Origin: Burkholderiales bacterium
GTDB lineage: Bacteria; Pseudomonadota; Gammaproteobacteria; Burkholderiales; Burkholderiaceae_C
DNA length: 39,918 bases
Assembly: GCA_017302655.1 (NCBI GenBank)
Contig: JAFLDE010000030.1
Span: 1 to 39,918, forward strand
Reading direction: 5' to 3'
The translations under genes were made by a program, and so were the position numbers. Positions within the stretch are counted from its first letter, which is position 1. Each line of letters opens with the position of its first letter. This document shows positions 14,803 through 23,512 of the stretch, one piece after another. Under the pieces are notes generated by a model. It was given only the letters and a program-made list of their open reading frames with translations, did no database searches and was not told where the DNA came from.

Positions 14803-15963
14803 ATGCTGCGCACGCTGTGGTTGATTTTTGCCCAGGCCTGTACCGTGGCCTTGGCGCTGCTCTTTGTGGTGCAGACCCTGAGGCCGCAGTGGCTGCCTGA
14901 TGAGTGGGCGATGCGGCGAGCGCCCGCCGCGCGCGAGCAAGCGGTTCCGGCCGTGCCGCAAGTGGCAACGCGCGCCGCGGCGCAAGCGGCCAGCCACGTG
15001 CAGGGCTCACTGGCAGAGGCTGCGGCCCGCGCGGCGCCCGCCGTGGTGAGCATTGCCACCAGCGGCGGCGCCCGTCCGCAGCGCCTGTGGCCCTTCGGTG
15101 GGGATGGCCAAGGCGGCAGCCGTCGCGGCGTGGGCTCCGGCGTCATCGTGGAGAGTGGCCCGGAGGGCGGGTACGTCCTAACCAACCACCACGTCATCGA
15201 GGGCGCTCAGCGCATCGACCTGCAACTCTCGGACGGCCGCGAGACGGTGGCCGAGTTGGTCGGCACCGACCCGGAGACCGATCTGGCACTCCTCAAGGTG
15301 GAACTTCCGCGTCTGCCCGCCATCAGCACCGGCGCCTCCAAGGCGCTGCAGGTGGGCGAGGCCGTGCTCGCCATCGGCAACCCCTTCGGCGTGGGTCAGA
15401 CGGTGACGGCGGGCATCGTCTCGGCGCTTCAGCGCCAAGCCGGCATCAACACCTTCGAGTCCTTCATCCAGACCGACGCGGCCATCAACCCCGGCAACTC
15501 GGGCGGAGCCTTGGTGGATGCGCAGGGACGGCTGGTGGGTATCAACTCGGCCATCTACTCACGAAGCGGCGGCAGCGTCGGCCTCGGGTTCGCCATTCCG
15601 ATCGAGCTCGCCCAGGAGGTGATGGAAGCCCTGCGCAGCGAGGGGCGGGTGTCGCGAGGCTGGATGGGCGTGACCAGCCGCGAACTCAGCAGCGAGCTGA
15701 TGGAGGCCCTGCGCCTGCCAGCCGACTTGCAAGGCGTGCTGGTGAGCGGTGTGCAGCAGGGTTCACCGGCGGAGCGGGCCGGTGTGCGTCCGGGCGATGT
15801 GATCGTGCAGGTCGGCACGAGCAGCGTCGCCAATCCGGAGCAGTTGCTCAATGCCGTAGCGAGGCTCAAGCCCGGCAGTGAGGTGGAATTGCGCGTCCAG
15901 CGCGGGGGGCAGGCGCTCGGACTGAACGCGCGGGTCGGTCAGCGGCCGGTGCCTACGCGCTAG
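14803..15963 (+). CDS. DegS/DegQ-like periplasmic serine protease with one PDZ domain
   Basis: 386 aa. An N-terminal hydrophobic segment (residues about 3-25) is probably an uncleaved anchor, as in DegS. The trypsin-like domain spans about 70-275. The triad is His130 (TNHHVIEGA), Asp160 (DPETDLALLKV) and Ser233 (NPGNSGGALVDA). One PDZ domain covers about 285-380 (LQGVLVSGVQQGSPAERAGV, RPGDVIVQVG). A single PDZ and an anchor favour a DegS-like role in envelope stress signalling, but a DegQ-like quality-control role cannot be excluded. The last 11 bases overlap convergent tatC. No RseA-like partner is in view. Confidence 0.93.
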   Translation: MLRTLWLIFAQACTVALALLFVVQTLRPQWLPDEWAMRRAPAAREQAVPAVPQVATRAAAQAASHVQGSLAEAAARAAPAVVSIATSGGARPQRLWPFGGDGQGGSRRGVGSGVIVESGPEGGYVLTNHHVIEGAQRIDLQLSDGRETVAELVGTDPETDLALLKVELPRLPAISTGASKALQVGEAVLAIGNPFGVGQTVTAGIVSALQRQAGINTFESFIQTDAAINPGNSGGALVDAQGRLVGINSAIYSRSGGSVGLGFAIPIELAQEVMEALRSEGRVSRGWMGVTSRELSSELMEALRLPADLQGVLVSGVQQGSPAERAGVRPGDVIVQVGTSSVANPEQLLNAVARLKPGSEVELRVQRGGQALGLNARVGQRPVPTR

Positions 15964-16720
15964 GGTCGGCCGGGCGGCTTCGTTTCAAGATCACCGCCGC
16001 CCAGATGCCGATCTCATAAAGAATCACCATCGGTATGGCCAGAGAAAGCTGCGAGATCACGTCGGGCGGCGTCACCACGGCCGCAATGACGAAGGCCAGC
16101 ACGATGAAGTAGCCGCGCCATTCGCGCAACTTCTCGATGGAGATGATGTTCAGCAGCGCCAGCACCACGACCGCAATCGGCACCTCGAAGGCGATGCCGA
16201 AGACCAGGAACAGAGTCAACACGGTGCCGAAGTACTGCTCGATGTCCGGCGCCACCTGGATGGAAGTGGGAGACACCGCCACCAGGAACTTGGACAGGGC
16301 CGGCATGACGAGGAAGTAGCAGAAGGCCACACCGACGAAGAAGAGCAGCGTGCTGCTCACCACCAGCGGCAGCACGTAGCGCTTCTCGTGCGAGTAGAGC
16401 CCAGGCGCCACAAAGGACCAGACCTGGTACAGCACGTAGGGCAAAGCCAGCAGGAAGCCGGCCATCAGCGTGATCTTGAGCGGCACCATGAAGGGTGCGA
16501 AGGTGCCGACGGCGATCAACTTGGTGCCGCCGGGCAGCGCGTTCTGCATGGGCGCGGCGATCAGGTCGTAGAGCCCGCCTGGGCCCGGCCAGACGCAGAG
16601 GACGGCGAAACAGGCGCCCACGGCAATCAGCGCGCGGATCAGGCGATCACGCAACTCGATCAGGTGCTCGACAAAGGGTTGCTCGGTGCCGGCCAGTTCG
16701 TCTTCGGGATTCGGATTCAT
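15953..16720 (-). CDS. tatC: TatC, Tat translocase receptor subunit
   Basis: 255 aa, six transmembrane helices. Signatures: PFVEHLIELRDRLIRALIAV at the N-terminus (the conserved F-x-x-H-L-x-E-L-R), FMVPLKITLMAGFLLALPYV, and VFGIAFEVPIAVVVLALLNI with the conserved FE pair. TatC recognises twin-arginine signal peptides and organises the pore with TatA and TatB. It follows tatB with a four-base ATGA overlap. A natural client, the Rieske protein, is encoded about 6 kb away. It ends inside the end of the convergent protease gene. Confidence 0.97.
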   Translation of the reverse strand: MNPNPEDELAGTEQPFVEHLIELRDRLIRALIAVGACFAVLCVWPGPGGLYDLIAAPMQNALPGGTKLIAVGTFAPFMVPLKITLMAGFLLALPYVLYQVWSFVAPGLYSHEKRYVLPLVVSSTLLFFVGVAFCYFLVMPALSKFLVAVSPTSIQVAPDIEQYFGTVLTLFLVFGIAFEVPIAVVVLALLNIISIEKLREWRGYFIVLAFVIAAVVTPPDVISQLSLAIPMVILYEIGIWAAVILKRSRPADPSA

Positions 16721-17163
16721 CGGCGATGGCGCTTCACGCGCGCGGCGCCCGACTGCACATGCTGGCGCACGCCGGTGCTATGTTTGAACCACTGCGGCGT
16801 GCGGCTGCGCTTGATGCGCCAGTTTTTGCGCAGGGGCTTGGGCTCGCTCAAGGGGGCGGCAAGCGGCTCGTTCCAGGCATCAGCGTCGAAGGGTTCGCTG
16901 ACCCCCTGGGCCGCCGTGCTGAAGGTTTCGCCCACGCTGGAGCTGACCTCCTGCGCCGCGTCCTCGAACTGCTTGCGGGCTTTATTCAGTTCCTCGAGCT
17001 CGATGGAGCGGTTGACCTCGGCCTTGACGTCGGCCACGTAGCGCCGCGCCTTGCCCATCATGTGGCCGACGGTGCGGGCCACCTTGGGCAGCTTCTCGGG
17101 GCCGATGACGATCAGCGCCACCGCGCCAATCAGCGCGAGCTTGTCCAGTCCCAGGTCCAGCAT
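16717..17163 (-). CDS. tatB: TatB, Tat translocase subunit
   Basis: 148 aa. The start MLDLGLDKLALIGAVALIVI is a single transmembrane helix, then the hinge GPEKLPKVARTVG and an amphipathic helix (GKARRYVADVKAEVNRSIEL). A variable, positively charged C-terminal tail of about 70 residues follows. TatB pairs with TatC in the substrate-receptor complex. It lies 30 bp after tatA and overlaps tatC by four bases. Confidence 0.95.
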   Translation of the reverse strand: MLDLGLDKLALIGAVALIVIGPEKLPKVARTVGHMMGKARRYVADVKAEVNRSIELEELNKARKQFEDAAQEVSSSVGETFSTAAQGVSEPFDADAWNEPLAAPLSEPKPLRKNWRIKRSRTPQWFKHSTGVRQHVQSGAARVKRHRR

Positions 17164-17193
17164 GGGCGCGCGCTCAGGGTTCGGGGTGCAGGA

Positions 17194-17433
17194 TCAGGAA
17201 CTCGTCGTCTTCTTCTCGGTGGCCTGCACGTCGACGGTCTCGCCGCCCTGGTGCGCCACGCGCTGATTGGGGTCGTTGGGTTGCGGATCCGCGCCGCCGT
17301 CCTTCATGCCGTCCTTGAAGCCCTTCACCGCCGAACCCAGGTCGGATCCGATGTTCTTGAGCTTCTTCGTGCCGAAGACCAGCACCACCACCAACAGCAC
17401 GATCAGCCAGTGCCAAATGCTCAAACCGCCCAT
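17194..17433 (-). CDS. tatA: TatA, Tat translocase pore-forming subunit
   Basis: 79 aa. It starts [20 protein letters not shown], followed by the [20 protein letters not shown] hinge and amphipathic helix, typical of TatA. The tail is acidic/polar ([24 protein letters not shown]). TatA oligomers form the protein-conducting element during transport of folded proteins. It is first in tatABC, 46 bp after hinT, in the same leftward run as hisIE. Confidence 0.96.
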   Translation of the reverse strand: MGGLSIWHWLIVLLVVVLVFGTKKLKNIGSDLGSAVKGFKDGMKDGGADPQPNDPNQRVAHQGGETVDVQATEKKTTSS

Positions 17434-17479
17434 CAGAGACTCCGAGAGATGAAGGCCGCGATTGTAGGAGCCGGTTCTT

Positions 17480-17818
17480 TCAGCCCTTTGACCAGGGTCT
17501 GGGGCCGCCCATCACGTGCATGTGCAGGTGCATCACCTCCTGCCCACCATCGCGACCGGTGTTGATGACCGTGCGAAAGCCCCCACTCACGCCCAGCTGC
17601 TTCATCAGTTGGGGCGCCAGCACCATCATGCGGCCAGCCAACTGGGCATGGGCGTCGGTCAGATCGGCGTGGCTCTCGATGTGCGCCTTGGGCACGATCA
17701 GCACATGCACCGGCGCCCAGGGGTGGATGTCGTGGAAGGCGAGCAGTTCCTCGTCCTCGTAGACCTTCTTGCACGGGATCTGGCCCGCAACGATCTTGCA
17801 GAAAATGCAATCAGTCAT
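17480..17818 (-). CDS. HIT-family nucleoside-phosphoramidase-like protein (HinT)
   Basis: 112 aa, the standard size of bacterial Hin[21 protein letters not shown] opens the fold and contains a Cys-x-x-Cys pair. [19 protein letters not shown] is the conserved middle, and the catalytic histidine triad is [11 protein letters not shown] near the C-terminus. HinT hydrolyses adenosine phosphoramidates and acyl-adenylates. It sits in the Burkholderiales-type order hisI-hisE-membrane protein-hinT-tatABC. A repeat element lies just upstream in the gap to the DUF4870-like gene. No good Shine-Dalgarno is visible. Confidence 0.93.
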   Translation of the reverse strand: MTDCIFCKIVAGQIPCKKVYEDEELLAFHDIHPWAPVHVLIVPKAHIESHADLTDAHAQLAGRMMVLAPQLMKQLGVSGGFRTVINTGRDGGQEVMHLHMHVMGGPRPWSKG

Positions 17819-17834
17819 GTCAGTGCCGCCCGGC

Positions 17835-17901
17835 CGCCCGAAGGCACTGAGCGCCCCCTCGGGGGGTGGCGAGCGATCGCGAGATTGGGGGCAGTTTCAT
17901 T
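17835..17901. repeat. Intergenic repeat, copy A
   Basis: Contains GCCCGAAGG, a CCCCC-TC-GGGGGG hairpin, TGGCGA and a terminal GGGGGCAGTTTCATTT. The same blocks in the same order occur at 20267-20341. It lies directly after the stop of the DUF4870-like gene. Probably one of the small GC-rich intergenic elements scattered in this lineage. Confidence 0.6.
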
Positions 17902-18285
17902 TCAAGCCTCGATGGCGCGACGGGCGGAAAGCGCGCTCCAGCCTTTGACGATGCGGTAGAGCAGCCACAGGCCGATCAGGAACCAGGCGATCTTGCCCGG
18001 CACATAAAGCAGAAGGAACAGCGGCGCCGTGAGCAACATGGCGACGCCAGCGTAGAGCACCGAGCGCAGCCGGTAGTTGAAATGAGAAGCCTGCCAGCTG
18101 CCGCGCGCGTCGTCCTTCTTGACCATGTCGATGATCACGGCAACGACCAGCAGCAGCACGCCGGGTTCGAAGCCCGGCACCACGGCGCCGGCGGCAACGA
18201 TGGCGTGCAGGATGTAGCTGATGGTGCCGACGGTGTAGAGAATGCCTTCCTGCTCGGCGCTCAGCACGACCTGGGGTTCACTCAT
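17902..18285 (-). CDS. Small inner-membrane protein, DUF4870-like
   Basis: 127 aa. The N-terminus ([20 protein letters not shown]) leads into three hydrophobic segments: [38 protein letters not shown], and [20 protein letters not shown] joined with [20 protein letters not shown]. The pattern [19 protein letters not shown] between helices 2 and 3 is characteristic of DUF4870-type proteins. Function unknown. Its start overlaps the hisE stop by four bases (ATGA), so it is translated with hisE. Genes of this type are found between hisE and hinT in related bacteria, from memory. Confidence 0.8.
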   Translation of the reverse strand: MSEPQVVLSAEQEGILYTVGTISYILHAIVAAGAVVPGFEPGVLLLVVAVIIDMVKKDDARGSWQASHFNYRLRSVLYAGVAMLLTAPLFLLLYVPGKIAWFLIGLWLLYRIVKGWSALSARRAIEA

Positions 18286-18608
18286 GACGGATCCTTTCTA
18301 GCGGCGAATTCTGCAAGCCCGCTCAATCCCTCGCGCCGCGCCAGCTCGGCCAGCACCGCCTCGGGGCGCACGCCCAATTCGGCCAGGGCCAGCAGGCTGT
18401 GGAACCAGAGGTCGGCGGCCTCGTAGGTGAGCTTGCCGGGGTCGCCATCCTTGGCCGCCATCACGAACTCCGTCGCTTCTTCACCAACTTTCTTCAGCAT
18501 CGCGTCCAGACCCTTGGCCTTGAGCTTGGCCACGTAGCTCGAAGCCGGGTCGGCCGCGCGCCGCAGGGCGATGGTGTCCGCCAGCCGGGCCAGCACGTCG
18601 TCGCTCAC
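18282..18608 (-). CDS. hisE: Phosphoribosyl-ATP pyrophosphatase (histidine step 2)
   Basis: 108 aa, GTG start ([20 protein letters not shown]). The GTGA overlap with the preceding stop couples it to the HisI part. Family signatures: [34 protein letters not shown] (metal-binding acidic residues) and [20 protein letters not shown]. It removes pyrophosphate from phosphoribosyl-ATP, making the substrate for HisI. No GTG or ATG nearer to the conserved region fits better. Confidence 0.95.
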   Translation of the reverse strand: MSDDVLARLADTIALRRAADPASSYVAKLKAKGLDAMLKKVGEEATEFVMAAKDGDPGKLTYEAADLWFHSLLALAELGVRPEAVLAELARREGLSGLAEFAARKDPS

Positions 18609-19438
18609 TTGTAAATCCTCTCCATGTCGCACAGCACCGGCTCGACGGTCTGCCATTCTTCTCCGTCCAGTTGCAGGAAGAAGCAGGAGTGCCGGCCGGT
18701 GTGACAGGCCACGCCCACGCCGCCATGGCCATGTTGCGTGACCTTGAGCAGGACCACGTCCTGGTCGCAGTCCAGGCGGATGTCGTGCACGGTCTGCACA
18801 TGGCCGCTCTCCTCGCCCTTGTGCCAAAGCCGGCTGCGGCTGCGGCTCCAATAGACGGCTTGGCCTCGGCGCCAGGTTTCGAGCAGGGCCTCGCGGTTCA
18901 TCCAGGCCATCATCAGCACATCGTTGCTGCCCACTTCCTGGGCAATGGCGGGCACCAGGCCGCGGTCGTCCCAGGCCACACGGTCCAGCCAGGCCGGCGG
19001 TTCAGGGGGCTGTTCGCGGTGTGTGGCGCCCTCGAAGCCCTGTTCCTCGGCCAACCAGCGCAGCACCGGCACCGTGCCCGGCAGCACAGGCCACACGCTG
19101 GCCGGCAGGCGCTGCCAGGCCAAGCGTTGACCTTCCTGGCCTTTCAACTCACCCTGCCAATCGCGAACGGCGAGGAAGTGCAGGCGCACGGTGCCGTGCG
19201 GGTATTGCATGGTCTCGACCCGCCACGGCGTGGTGGCACCGATGGTGATGCCCAATTCCTCTTGCAACTCGCGGCGCAGCGCAGCTTCGGCGTCTTCGCC
19301 GGGCTCGAACTTGCCGCCCGGGAACTCCCAGTGCCCGGGGTAGACCTTGCCCGGTGGACGGCTGGTGAGCAGAAACTCGTCACGCCCTTGACGCAACACG
19401 CCCACGGCGACATCAGTGACAGCGGTGATCTCGCTCAT
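18605..19438 (-). CDS. hisI: Fusion protein: Nudix (MutT-like) hydrolase + phosphoribosyl-AMP cyclohydrolase (HisI)
   Basis: 277 aa from ATG 19438 ([20 protein letters not shown]). Residues 1-130 are a Nudix domain with an exact Nudix box at 42-64 (G-x5-E-x7-RELQEELGI), most like MutT, which destroys 8-oxo-dGTP. Residues 130-149 are a Pro/Glu linker. Residues 150-277 are a complete HisI domain: [19 protein letters not shown], metal-binding DCDQD at 223-227 and zinc ligands Cys224, Cys245 and Cys252. HisI opens the adenine ring of phosphoribosyl-AMP in histidine synthesis. There is no in-frame start near residue 150, so HisI depends on the fusion. Its ATG overlaps the stop of the DUF815 gene (ATGA), and its stop overlaps hisE (GTGA). 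Confidence 0.93.
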   Translation of the reverse strand: MSEITAVTDVAVGVLRQGRDEFLLTSRPPGKVYPGHWEFPGGKFEPGEDAEAALRRELQEELGITIGATTPWRVETMQYPHGTVRLHFLAVRDWQGELKGQEGQRLAWQRLPASVWPVLPGTVPVLRWLAEEQGFEGATHREQPPEPPAWLDRVAWDDRGLVPAIAQEVGSNDVLMMAWMNREALLETWRRGQAVYWSRSRSRLWHKGEESGHVQTVHDIRLDCDQDVVLLKVTQHGHGGVGVACHTGRHSCFFLQLDGEEWQTVEPVLCDMERIYK

Positions 19439-20262
19439 GCCTGCCCAGCCTGATGGCGTGCGAACTGCTGGGCCACCCGGCCGGAGCGAGAGCCCCGCTC
19501 CAGCGCCCAGACCAGCGCCTCGGCGCGCATGCGGTCGTCCATCGTCAATCCATGTTGCGCCAGCCAGGTGGCGGCGATCGCCAGGTACTCGTCCTGGCTG
19601 AAGGGGTAGAAGCTGATCCACAGCCCGAACCGCTCGGACAGCGAGATCTTCTCTTCGATGGCCTCGCCAGGATGGATCTCACCGCCATGCTTGGCCGTCT
19701 CCAGGTTGTCCTTGATGGGCTCAGGCATCAGGTGGCGGCGGTTGCTCGTGGCCACGATCAGCATGTTGTCGGCCGGCGTGGCGGCACTGCCATCCAGCAC
19801 GCTCTTGAGCGCCTGGTAGCCCACCTCCTCGCTGCTGAAGCTCAAGTCATCGCAGAAGACGAGGAAGCGCTCCGGTCGGCTGGCCAACAGTTCGGAGAGC
19901 CGGTTCAGCTCACCCAGATCCGTCTTCGCCAGCTCGATCAGGCGCAATTCCGGCCACTCGTTCAAAGCCGCTTTCACCAGCGAGCTCTTGCCCGTGCCAC
20001 GCGAGCCGCTGAGCAGCACGTGGTTGGCTGGCTTGCCCTGCACGAAGGCCGAGAGGTTGGCGCGGAAGCGCGCCTTCTGCGGCTCGATCTCCTTCAGGCC
20101 ATCGAAGCCCAGCGAGCTCAGGTGCCGGATCGCCTCCAGGCGCAAGGGCTGCGGGCGCAGGCGCCAGGCGCGGGCCAGCGACCAATCGGGCGCGTGCAGG
20201 GTGGGGGGCTCGGTGAGCTTCTCCAGCAGCCGCGCAATGCGTTCGAGAACGAGGTCCATCAT
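19435..20262 (-). CDS. DUF815-family AAA ATPase
   Basis: 275 aa from ATG 20262 ([20 protein letters not shown]); a longer frame to 20319 would need TTG and runs into a repeat element. Walker A is [16 protein letters not shown] at residues about 80-95. Walker B is [20 protein letters not shown]. Sensor-type [12 protein letters not shown] is present, and [10 protein letters not shown]-like [11 protein letters not shown] marks the lid (as written: [20 protein letters not shown]). The cellular role of DUF815 ATPases is not known to me. In related Burkholderiales this gene is next to a stand-alone mutT; here the MutT domain is fused to HisI. The start codon lacks a good RBS. Confidence 0.88.
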   Translation of the reverse strand: MMDLVLERIARLLEKLTEPPTLHAPDWSLARAWRLRPQPLRLEAIRHLSSLGFDGLKEIEPQKARFRANLSAFVQGKPANHVLLSGSRGTGKSSLVKAALNEWPELRLIELAKTDLGELNRLSELLASRPERFLVFCDDLSFSSEEVGYQALKSVLDGSAATPADNMLIVATSNRRHLMPEPIKDNLETAKHGGEIHPGEAIEEKISLSERFGLWISFYPFSQDEYLAIAATWLAQHGLTMDDRMRAEALVWALERGSRSGRVAQQFARHQAGQA

Positions 20263-20266
20263 CGAC

Positions 20267-20341
20267 GCCCGAAGGGCCGCCCCAAGGGCGTCGGCGCCGC
20301 CGCGGGGGATGGCGACCAAAGGGAGACTGGGGGTTTCATTT
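20267..20341. repeat. Intergenic repeat, copy B
   Basis: Shares with copy A (17835-17901) the blocks GCCCGAAGG, GGGGG-ATGGCGA and GACTGGGGGTTTCATTT in order. It abuts the argB stop: the TCA read as TGA lies inside the TTTCATTT block. The internal CGACGCCC...GGGCGTCG segment (20273-20293 approx.) can fold back. Confidence 0.6.
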
Positions 20342-21232
20342 GCTTCGGATCATGGTGCCGTAGGCCTGGTCCGAAAGCACTTCCAGCAAGAGCGCATGCG
20401 GCACGCGGCCGTCGATGATGTGCACGGCGCGCACGCCGGCGCGTGCGGCATCCAGCGCCGAGGCGATCTTGGGCAGCATGCCGCCGGATAGTGTGCCGTC
20501 CTCGAACATGGCGTCGATCTGCCGCGCACTCAGGTCGGTGAGCAGCTTGCCTTCCTTGTCGAGCACACCCGGCGTGTTGGTCAGCATCACCAGCTTCTCG
20601 GCCTTCAGCACCTCGGCCAGCTTGCCCGCCACCACGTCGGCGTTGATGTTGTAGCTCTCGTTCTCCTTGCCGAAGCCCAGTGGCGAGATGACCGGGATGA
20701 AGGCGTCGTCCTGCAGCGCCTTGACCACACTGGGGTCGATGGACTCGATGTCGCCGACCTGACCCACGTCGTGCTCGATGGACGGATCCTTGTTGTCCAC
20801 CATCTTGAGCTTCCTGGCGCGGATCATGGCGCCGTCCTTGCCCGTCAGGCCCACGGCCTTGCCGCCCGCCTTGTTGATGAGGCCGACGATCTCCTGCTGC
20901 ACCTCGCCGGCCAGCACCCATTCGACGATGCCCATGGTCTCGGCGTCAGTCACGCGCATGCCCTGGATGAAGGTGCCCTGCTTGCCCAGGCGCTTCAAGG
21001 CGTTCTCGATCTGCGGCCCGCCGCCATGCACCACCACCGGATTCAGGCCCACGAGCTTGAGCAGCACCACGTCCTCGGCAAAGTCCTGCTGCAGGGCCGG
21101 GTCGGTCATGGCATTGCCGCCGTACTTCACGACGATGGTCTTGCCGTGGAAGCGCTGGATGTAGGGCAGCGCCTGGCTGAGGATCTCGGCCTTCTCGCGC
21201 GGCTGGATGTGGGCGATGTCGGGGGCTTGCAC
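20336..21232 (-). CDS. argB: N-acetylglutamate kinase (arginine synthesis)
   Basis: 298 aa using the GTG at 21232 ([20 protein letters not shown]), which has AGGAG about five bases upstream; the ATG at 21268 adds 12 unlikely residues. The first nucleotide-binding motif is [19 protein letters not shown] (residues about 70) binds substrate. The C-terminal signature is [20 protein letters not shown]. ArgB phosphorylates N-acetylglutamate in the second step of arginine synthesis. The usual arginine-feedback N-terminal helix is present in the first 25 residues. It precedes the DUF815 gene by 73 bp that hold a repeat element. Confidence 0.95.
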   Translation of the reverse strand: MQAPDIAHIQPREKAEILSQALPYIQRFHGKTIVVKYGGNAMTDPALQQDFAEDVVLLKLVGLNPVVVHGGGPQIENALKRLGKQGTFIQGMRVTDAETMGIVEWVLAGEVQQEIVGLINKAGGKAVGLTGKDGAMIRARKLKMVDNKDPSIEHDVGQVGDIESIDPSVVKALQDDAFIPVISPLGFGKENESYNINADVVAGKLAEVLKAEKLVMLTNTPGVLDKEGKLLTDLSARQIDAMFEDGTLSGGMLPKIASALDAARAGVRAVHIIDGRVPHALLLEVLSDQAYGTMIRSK

Positions 21233-21287
21233 GGGGGCTCCTGGAAATTGGCCGCGCGATTCTCGCAAGCGGCCGTGCCGCCCAGGC

Positions 21288-22112
21288 TCAACGCTTCTCT
21301 GGCAGGGCCGAGCCGGCGGCGCCTAGCTGCCGAGCGGCGCGTTGGTAGGCGGGAAAGCGAGCCGCCGCGTCGAATGCGGCCCACAGTGCCGGCAGTTCCG
21401 CCCCATGATCCTTCGCGAAGCGTGCCGAGAACACGACGAAATACGGACGCTGGCGCAATGGCGGCTGGGCGCGCACCAGCGCCTGAATGGCAGGCAGGCG
21501 CTCGCGCAGCGAATCGACATGCGAGGTCTGCAGCGCCGCCACCGAAATCTCGCCATGCAAGAGCCGGTGCAAGGCGTACTCGGTACTGCGTCCCTGTTCC
21601 CGAACCGGTACGCCGAGTGCGCGGAGGTCGTCGGCCACCGAGTGACCTTGCAAGGTCTCGACCACTTCGCCGGGGGCCAGTCGCAGCAACTTGCCATCCC
21701 ATTGCACCGGGGCGTTGGCGCGGTGATACAGGCTGTAGCTGTCCCAGCGCAGCACCCGGTTCATGTCCAGTTGCCCGTCGCGCATCGGGTAGCGCAGGTA
21801 GGCTGCCCTGGCGGCGCTGTGGCTCAGCCCCACCGTCGCATCCGCCCGCCCCTGCTCCAACTCCACCAGGCAGCGGCGGCCCGAAACCACCTGCGTCTTC
21901 ACCTGCCAGCCCGAGCGCTGAGCCAAGCGAGACAGCAGCTCGTAGTCCAGCCCCTGCGGGGGACCGCCCGGTGCGCCGGCAGACCGCCAAGGCTCATGCG
22001 GGGTGTCCGTCATGCAAATCCTCAGCACCGGAGCAGCCAGCAGCGGCGCAGCCGCCAAAAGAAGCGTGAGCAGGCAGGGGACAGCGCAAAGGATCGAACG
22101 ACGAAACGACAT
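21288..22112 (-). CDS. Periplasmic solute-binding protein (family 3-like)
   Basis: 274 aa from ATG 22112. The signal peptide [20 protein letters not shown] continues [11 protein letters not shown]. The mature part resembles family-3 extracellular solute-binding proteins: [58 protein letters not shown] late lobe includes SDAA-type [16 protein letters not shown]. No partner ABC permease is adjacent; it stands alone between argB and the divergent cation-efflux gene. Some such orphan proteins are receptors for signalling or belong to remote transporters. Ligand unknown. The promoter lies in the 54 bp before the neighbouring gene's start. Confidence 0.72.
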   Translation of the reverse strand: MSFRRSILCAVPCLLTLLLAAAPLLAAPVLRICMTDTPHEPWRSAGAPGGPPQGLDYELLSRLAQRSGWQVKTQVVSGRRCLVELEQGRADATVGLSHSAARAAYLRYPMRDGQLDMNRVLRWDSYSLYHRANAPVQWDGKLLRLAPGEVVETLQGHSVADDLRALGVPVREQGRSTEYALHRLLHGEISVAALQTSHVDSLRERLPAIQALVRAQPPLRQRPYFVVFSARFAKDHGAELPALWAAFDAAARFPAYQRAARQLGAAGSALPEKR

Positions 22113-22166
22113 GGACAACGAAAGGGTGATGCGGGCCGCATTCTGAACGCCATTGAGAATGGCGCG

Positions 22167-23057
22167 ATGCAGGCTCCTACCTATTTGAAGCTGTCCGTTG
22201 GGGTGGCACTGCTCACCATCGCCTTGAAAACGGGCGCCTGGTGGTTGACCGGATCGGTGAGCCTGCTCTCCGACGCGCTGGAGTCGCTGGTCAATCTGGC
22301 CGGTGCCCTGTTCGCGCTGACCATGGTGCTCTGGGCCGCTGCGCCACCCGATGAGGAGCACCCCTACGGCCACCACAAGGCCGAGTACTTCAGCGGCGGC
22401 TTCGAGGGTCTGCTGATCTTGGGCGCGGCTGTGGCCATCGGCATCGCCGCCGTGCAGCGCTTCTTTGCACCTCAGCCGCTGGAGGCTTTGGGCCTCGGCC
22501 TCGGGCTGAGCCTGCTCAGTTCAGCCCTCAACGGCGGACTGGCCTGGGCCCTGTTGCGCGCCGCCCGCCGCCATCGTTCCATGGCGCTGGAGGGCAACGG
22601 CCGCCACCTGTTGACCGACGTCTGGACCTCGGCCGGCGTGGTCGGCGCACTGATCGCCGTGCACCTCACCGGCTGGCTCTGGTTGGACCCCGCCGTGGCG
22701 CTGCTGATGGCCGCCAACATCGGCCGCGAAGGCGTACGCCTCGTGCAGGCCGCGGCCGACGGGCTGATGGATCGGGCGCTCGACCCCGAGACCCTGGCGC
22801 AGATCGATGCCGTGCTGGCGGACTTTGCGCACGCCACCATCCGCTTCGACCACCTGCACACCCGGCGCGCCGGCAGCCGCCGCTACGTGGACCTGCACAT
22901 GCACATGCCGGCCGGCTGGAGCTTGGGGCGCGCCGCGGCACTGCGAACCTCCGTCGAACAGGCGCTGATGGCCGCCGTGCCCGGCCTGCGCGCCAGCATC
23001 CAGCTGCTGCCCAGCGACGTCGAAGCCCATTTCGATGACCCGAAGGACCTGCGATGA
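22167..23057 (+). CDS. Cation diffusion facilitator (CDF) efflux protein
   Basis: 296 aa from ATG 22167 (MQAPTYLKLSVGVALLTIAL). The frame is open 275 codons further upstream but that is antisense to the solute-binding gene. Six transmembrane helices; the zinc/iron/manganese-type site is in helix 2 (SLLSDALESLVNLAGALFAL) and helix 5 (HLLTDVWTSAGVVGALIAVH). The characteristic EEHPYGHHKAEYFSGGFEGL follows helix 2. The cytoplasmic C-terminal domain has DHLHTRRAGSRRYVDLHMHM. It exports divalent metal ions by proton antiport. The metal cannot be fixed from sequence; the DxxxS/TD-type pattern fits Fe/Zn/Mn. Its stop overlaps the start of dtd by four bases. Confidence 0.9.
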   Translation: MQAPTYLKLSVGVALLTIALKTGAWWLTGSVSLLSDALESLVNLAGALFALTMVLWAAAPPDEEHPYGHHKAEYFSGGFEGLLILGAAVAIGIAAVQRFFAPQPLEALGLGLGLSLLSSALNGGLAWALLRAARRHRSMALEGNGRHLLTDVWTSAGVVGALIAVHLTGWLWLDPAVALLMAANIGREGVRLVQAAADGLMDRALDPETLAQIDAVLADFAHATIRFDHLHTRRAGSRRYVDLHMHMPAGWSLGRAAALRTSVEQALMAAVPGLRASIQLLPSDVEAHFDDPKDLR

Positions 23058-23491
23058 AAGCGATCGTGCAGCGCGTGCGGCAGGCCTCGGTCACGGTGGA
23101 GGGAGCCTGCGTCGGCGCCATCGGTGCCGGTCTGCTGGTGCTGGTGTGCGCTGAACCGCAAGACGACGCGGCCACCGGTCGCGCACTGCTCGCCAAGCTG
23201 CTTCGCCTGCGCATCTTTGGCGACGAAGCCGGCAAGATGAACCGCAGCCTGCAGGACGTGCAAGGCGGCCTCTTGCTCGTCAGCCAATTCACCTTGGCCG
23301 CTGATACCCGCGGCGGCAATCGCCCGAGCTTCAGCGCCGCCGCCCCGCCGGAGCAGGCGCGCGCGCTCTACGAGCAACTGCTGCAGGACGCCCGCGCCCT
23401 GCACCCGGAGGTGGCGGCCGGCGTGTTCGGCGCGGACATGCAGGTCAGCCTGGTGAACGACGGGCCGGTGACGATTCCGCTGGGGTTCTGA
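23054..23491 (+). CDS. dtd: D-aminoacyl-tRNA deacylase
   Basis: 145 aa. The family motifs are present: the SQFTLAADTRGG loop (catalytic Thr region), NRPSFSAAAPP and the C-terminal NDGPVTIPLGF. Dtd removes D-amino acids mischarged to tRNA. The ATG overlaps the stop of the cation-efflux gene (ATGA), indicating co-translation. It ends at a run of palindromic repeats (23513-23725) that may act as a 3' boundary. Confidence 0.96.
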   Translation: MKAIVQRVRQASVTVEGACVGAIGAGLLVLVCAEPQDDAATGRALLAKLLRLRIFGDEAGKMNRSLQDVQGGLLLVSQFTLAADTRGGNRPSFSAAAPPEQARALYEQLLQDARALHPEVAAGVFGADMQVSLVNDGPVTIPLGF

Positions 23492-23512
23492 GCGGACTCC
23501 ACCTGAGTCCTT

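Noticed and set aside
18605-19438. Nudix-HisI considered as two genes with a missed stop
   Set aside because: The frame is open throughout, with a plausible linker and no internal start or RBS before the HisI domain; a read-level check remains advisable.
21342-22166. Long upstream extension of the cation-efflux frame
   Set aside because: It is antisense to the solute-binding gene; the conserved protein starts at 22167.
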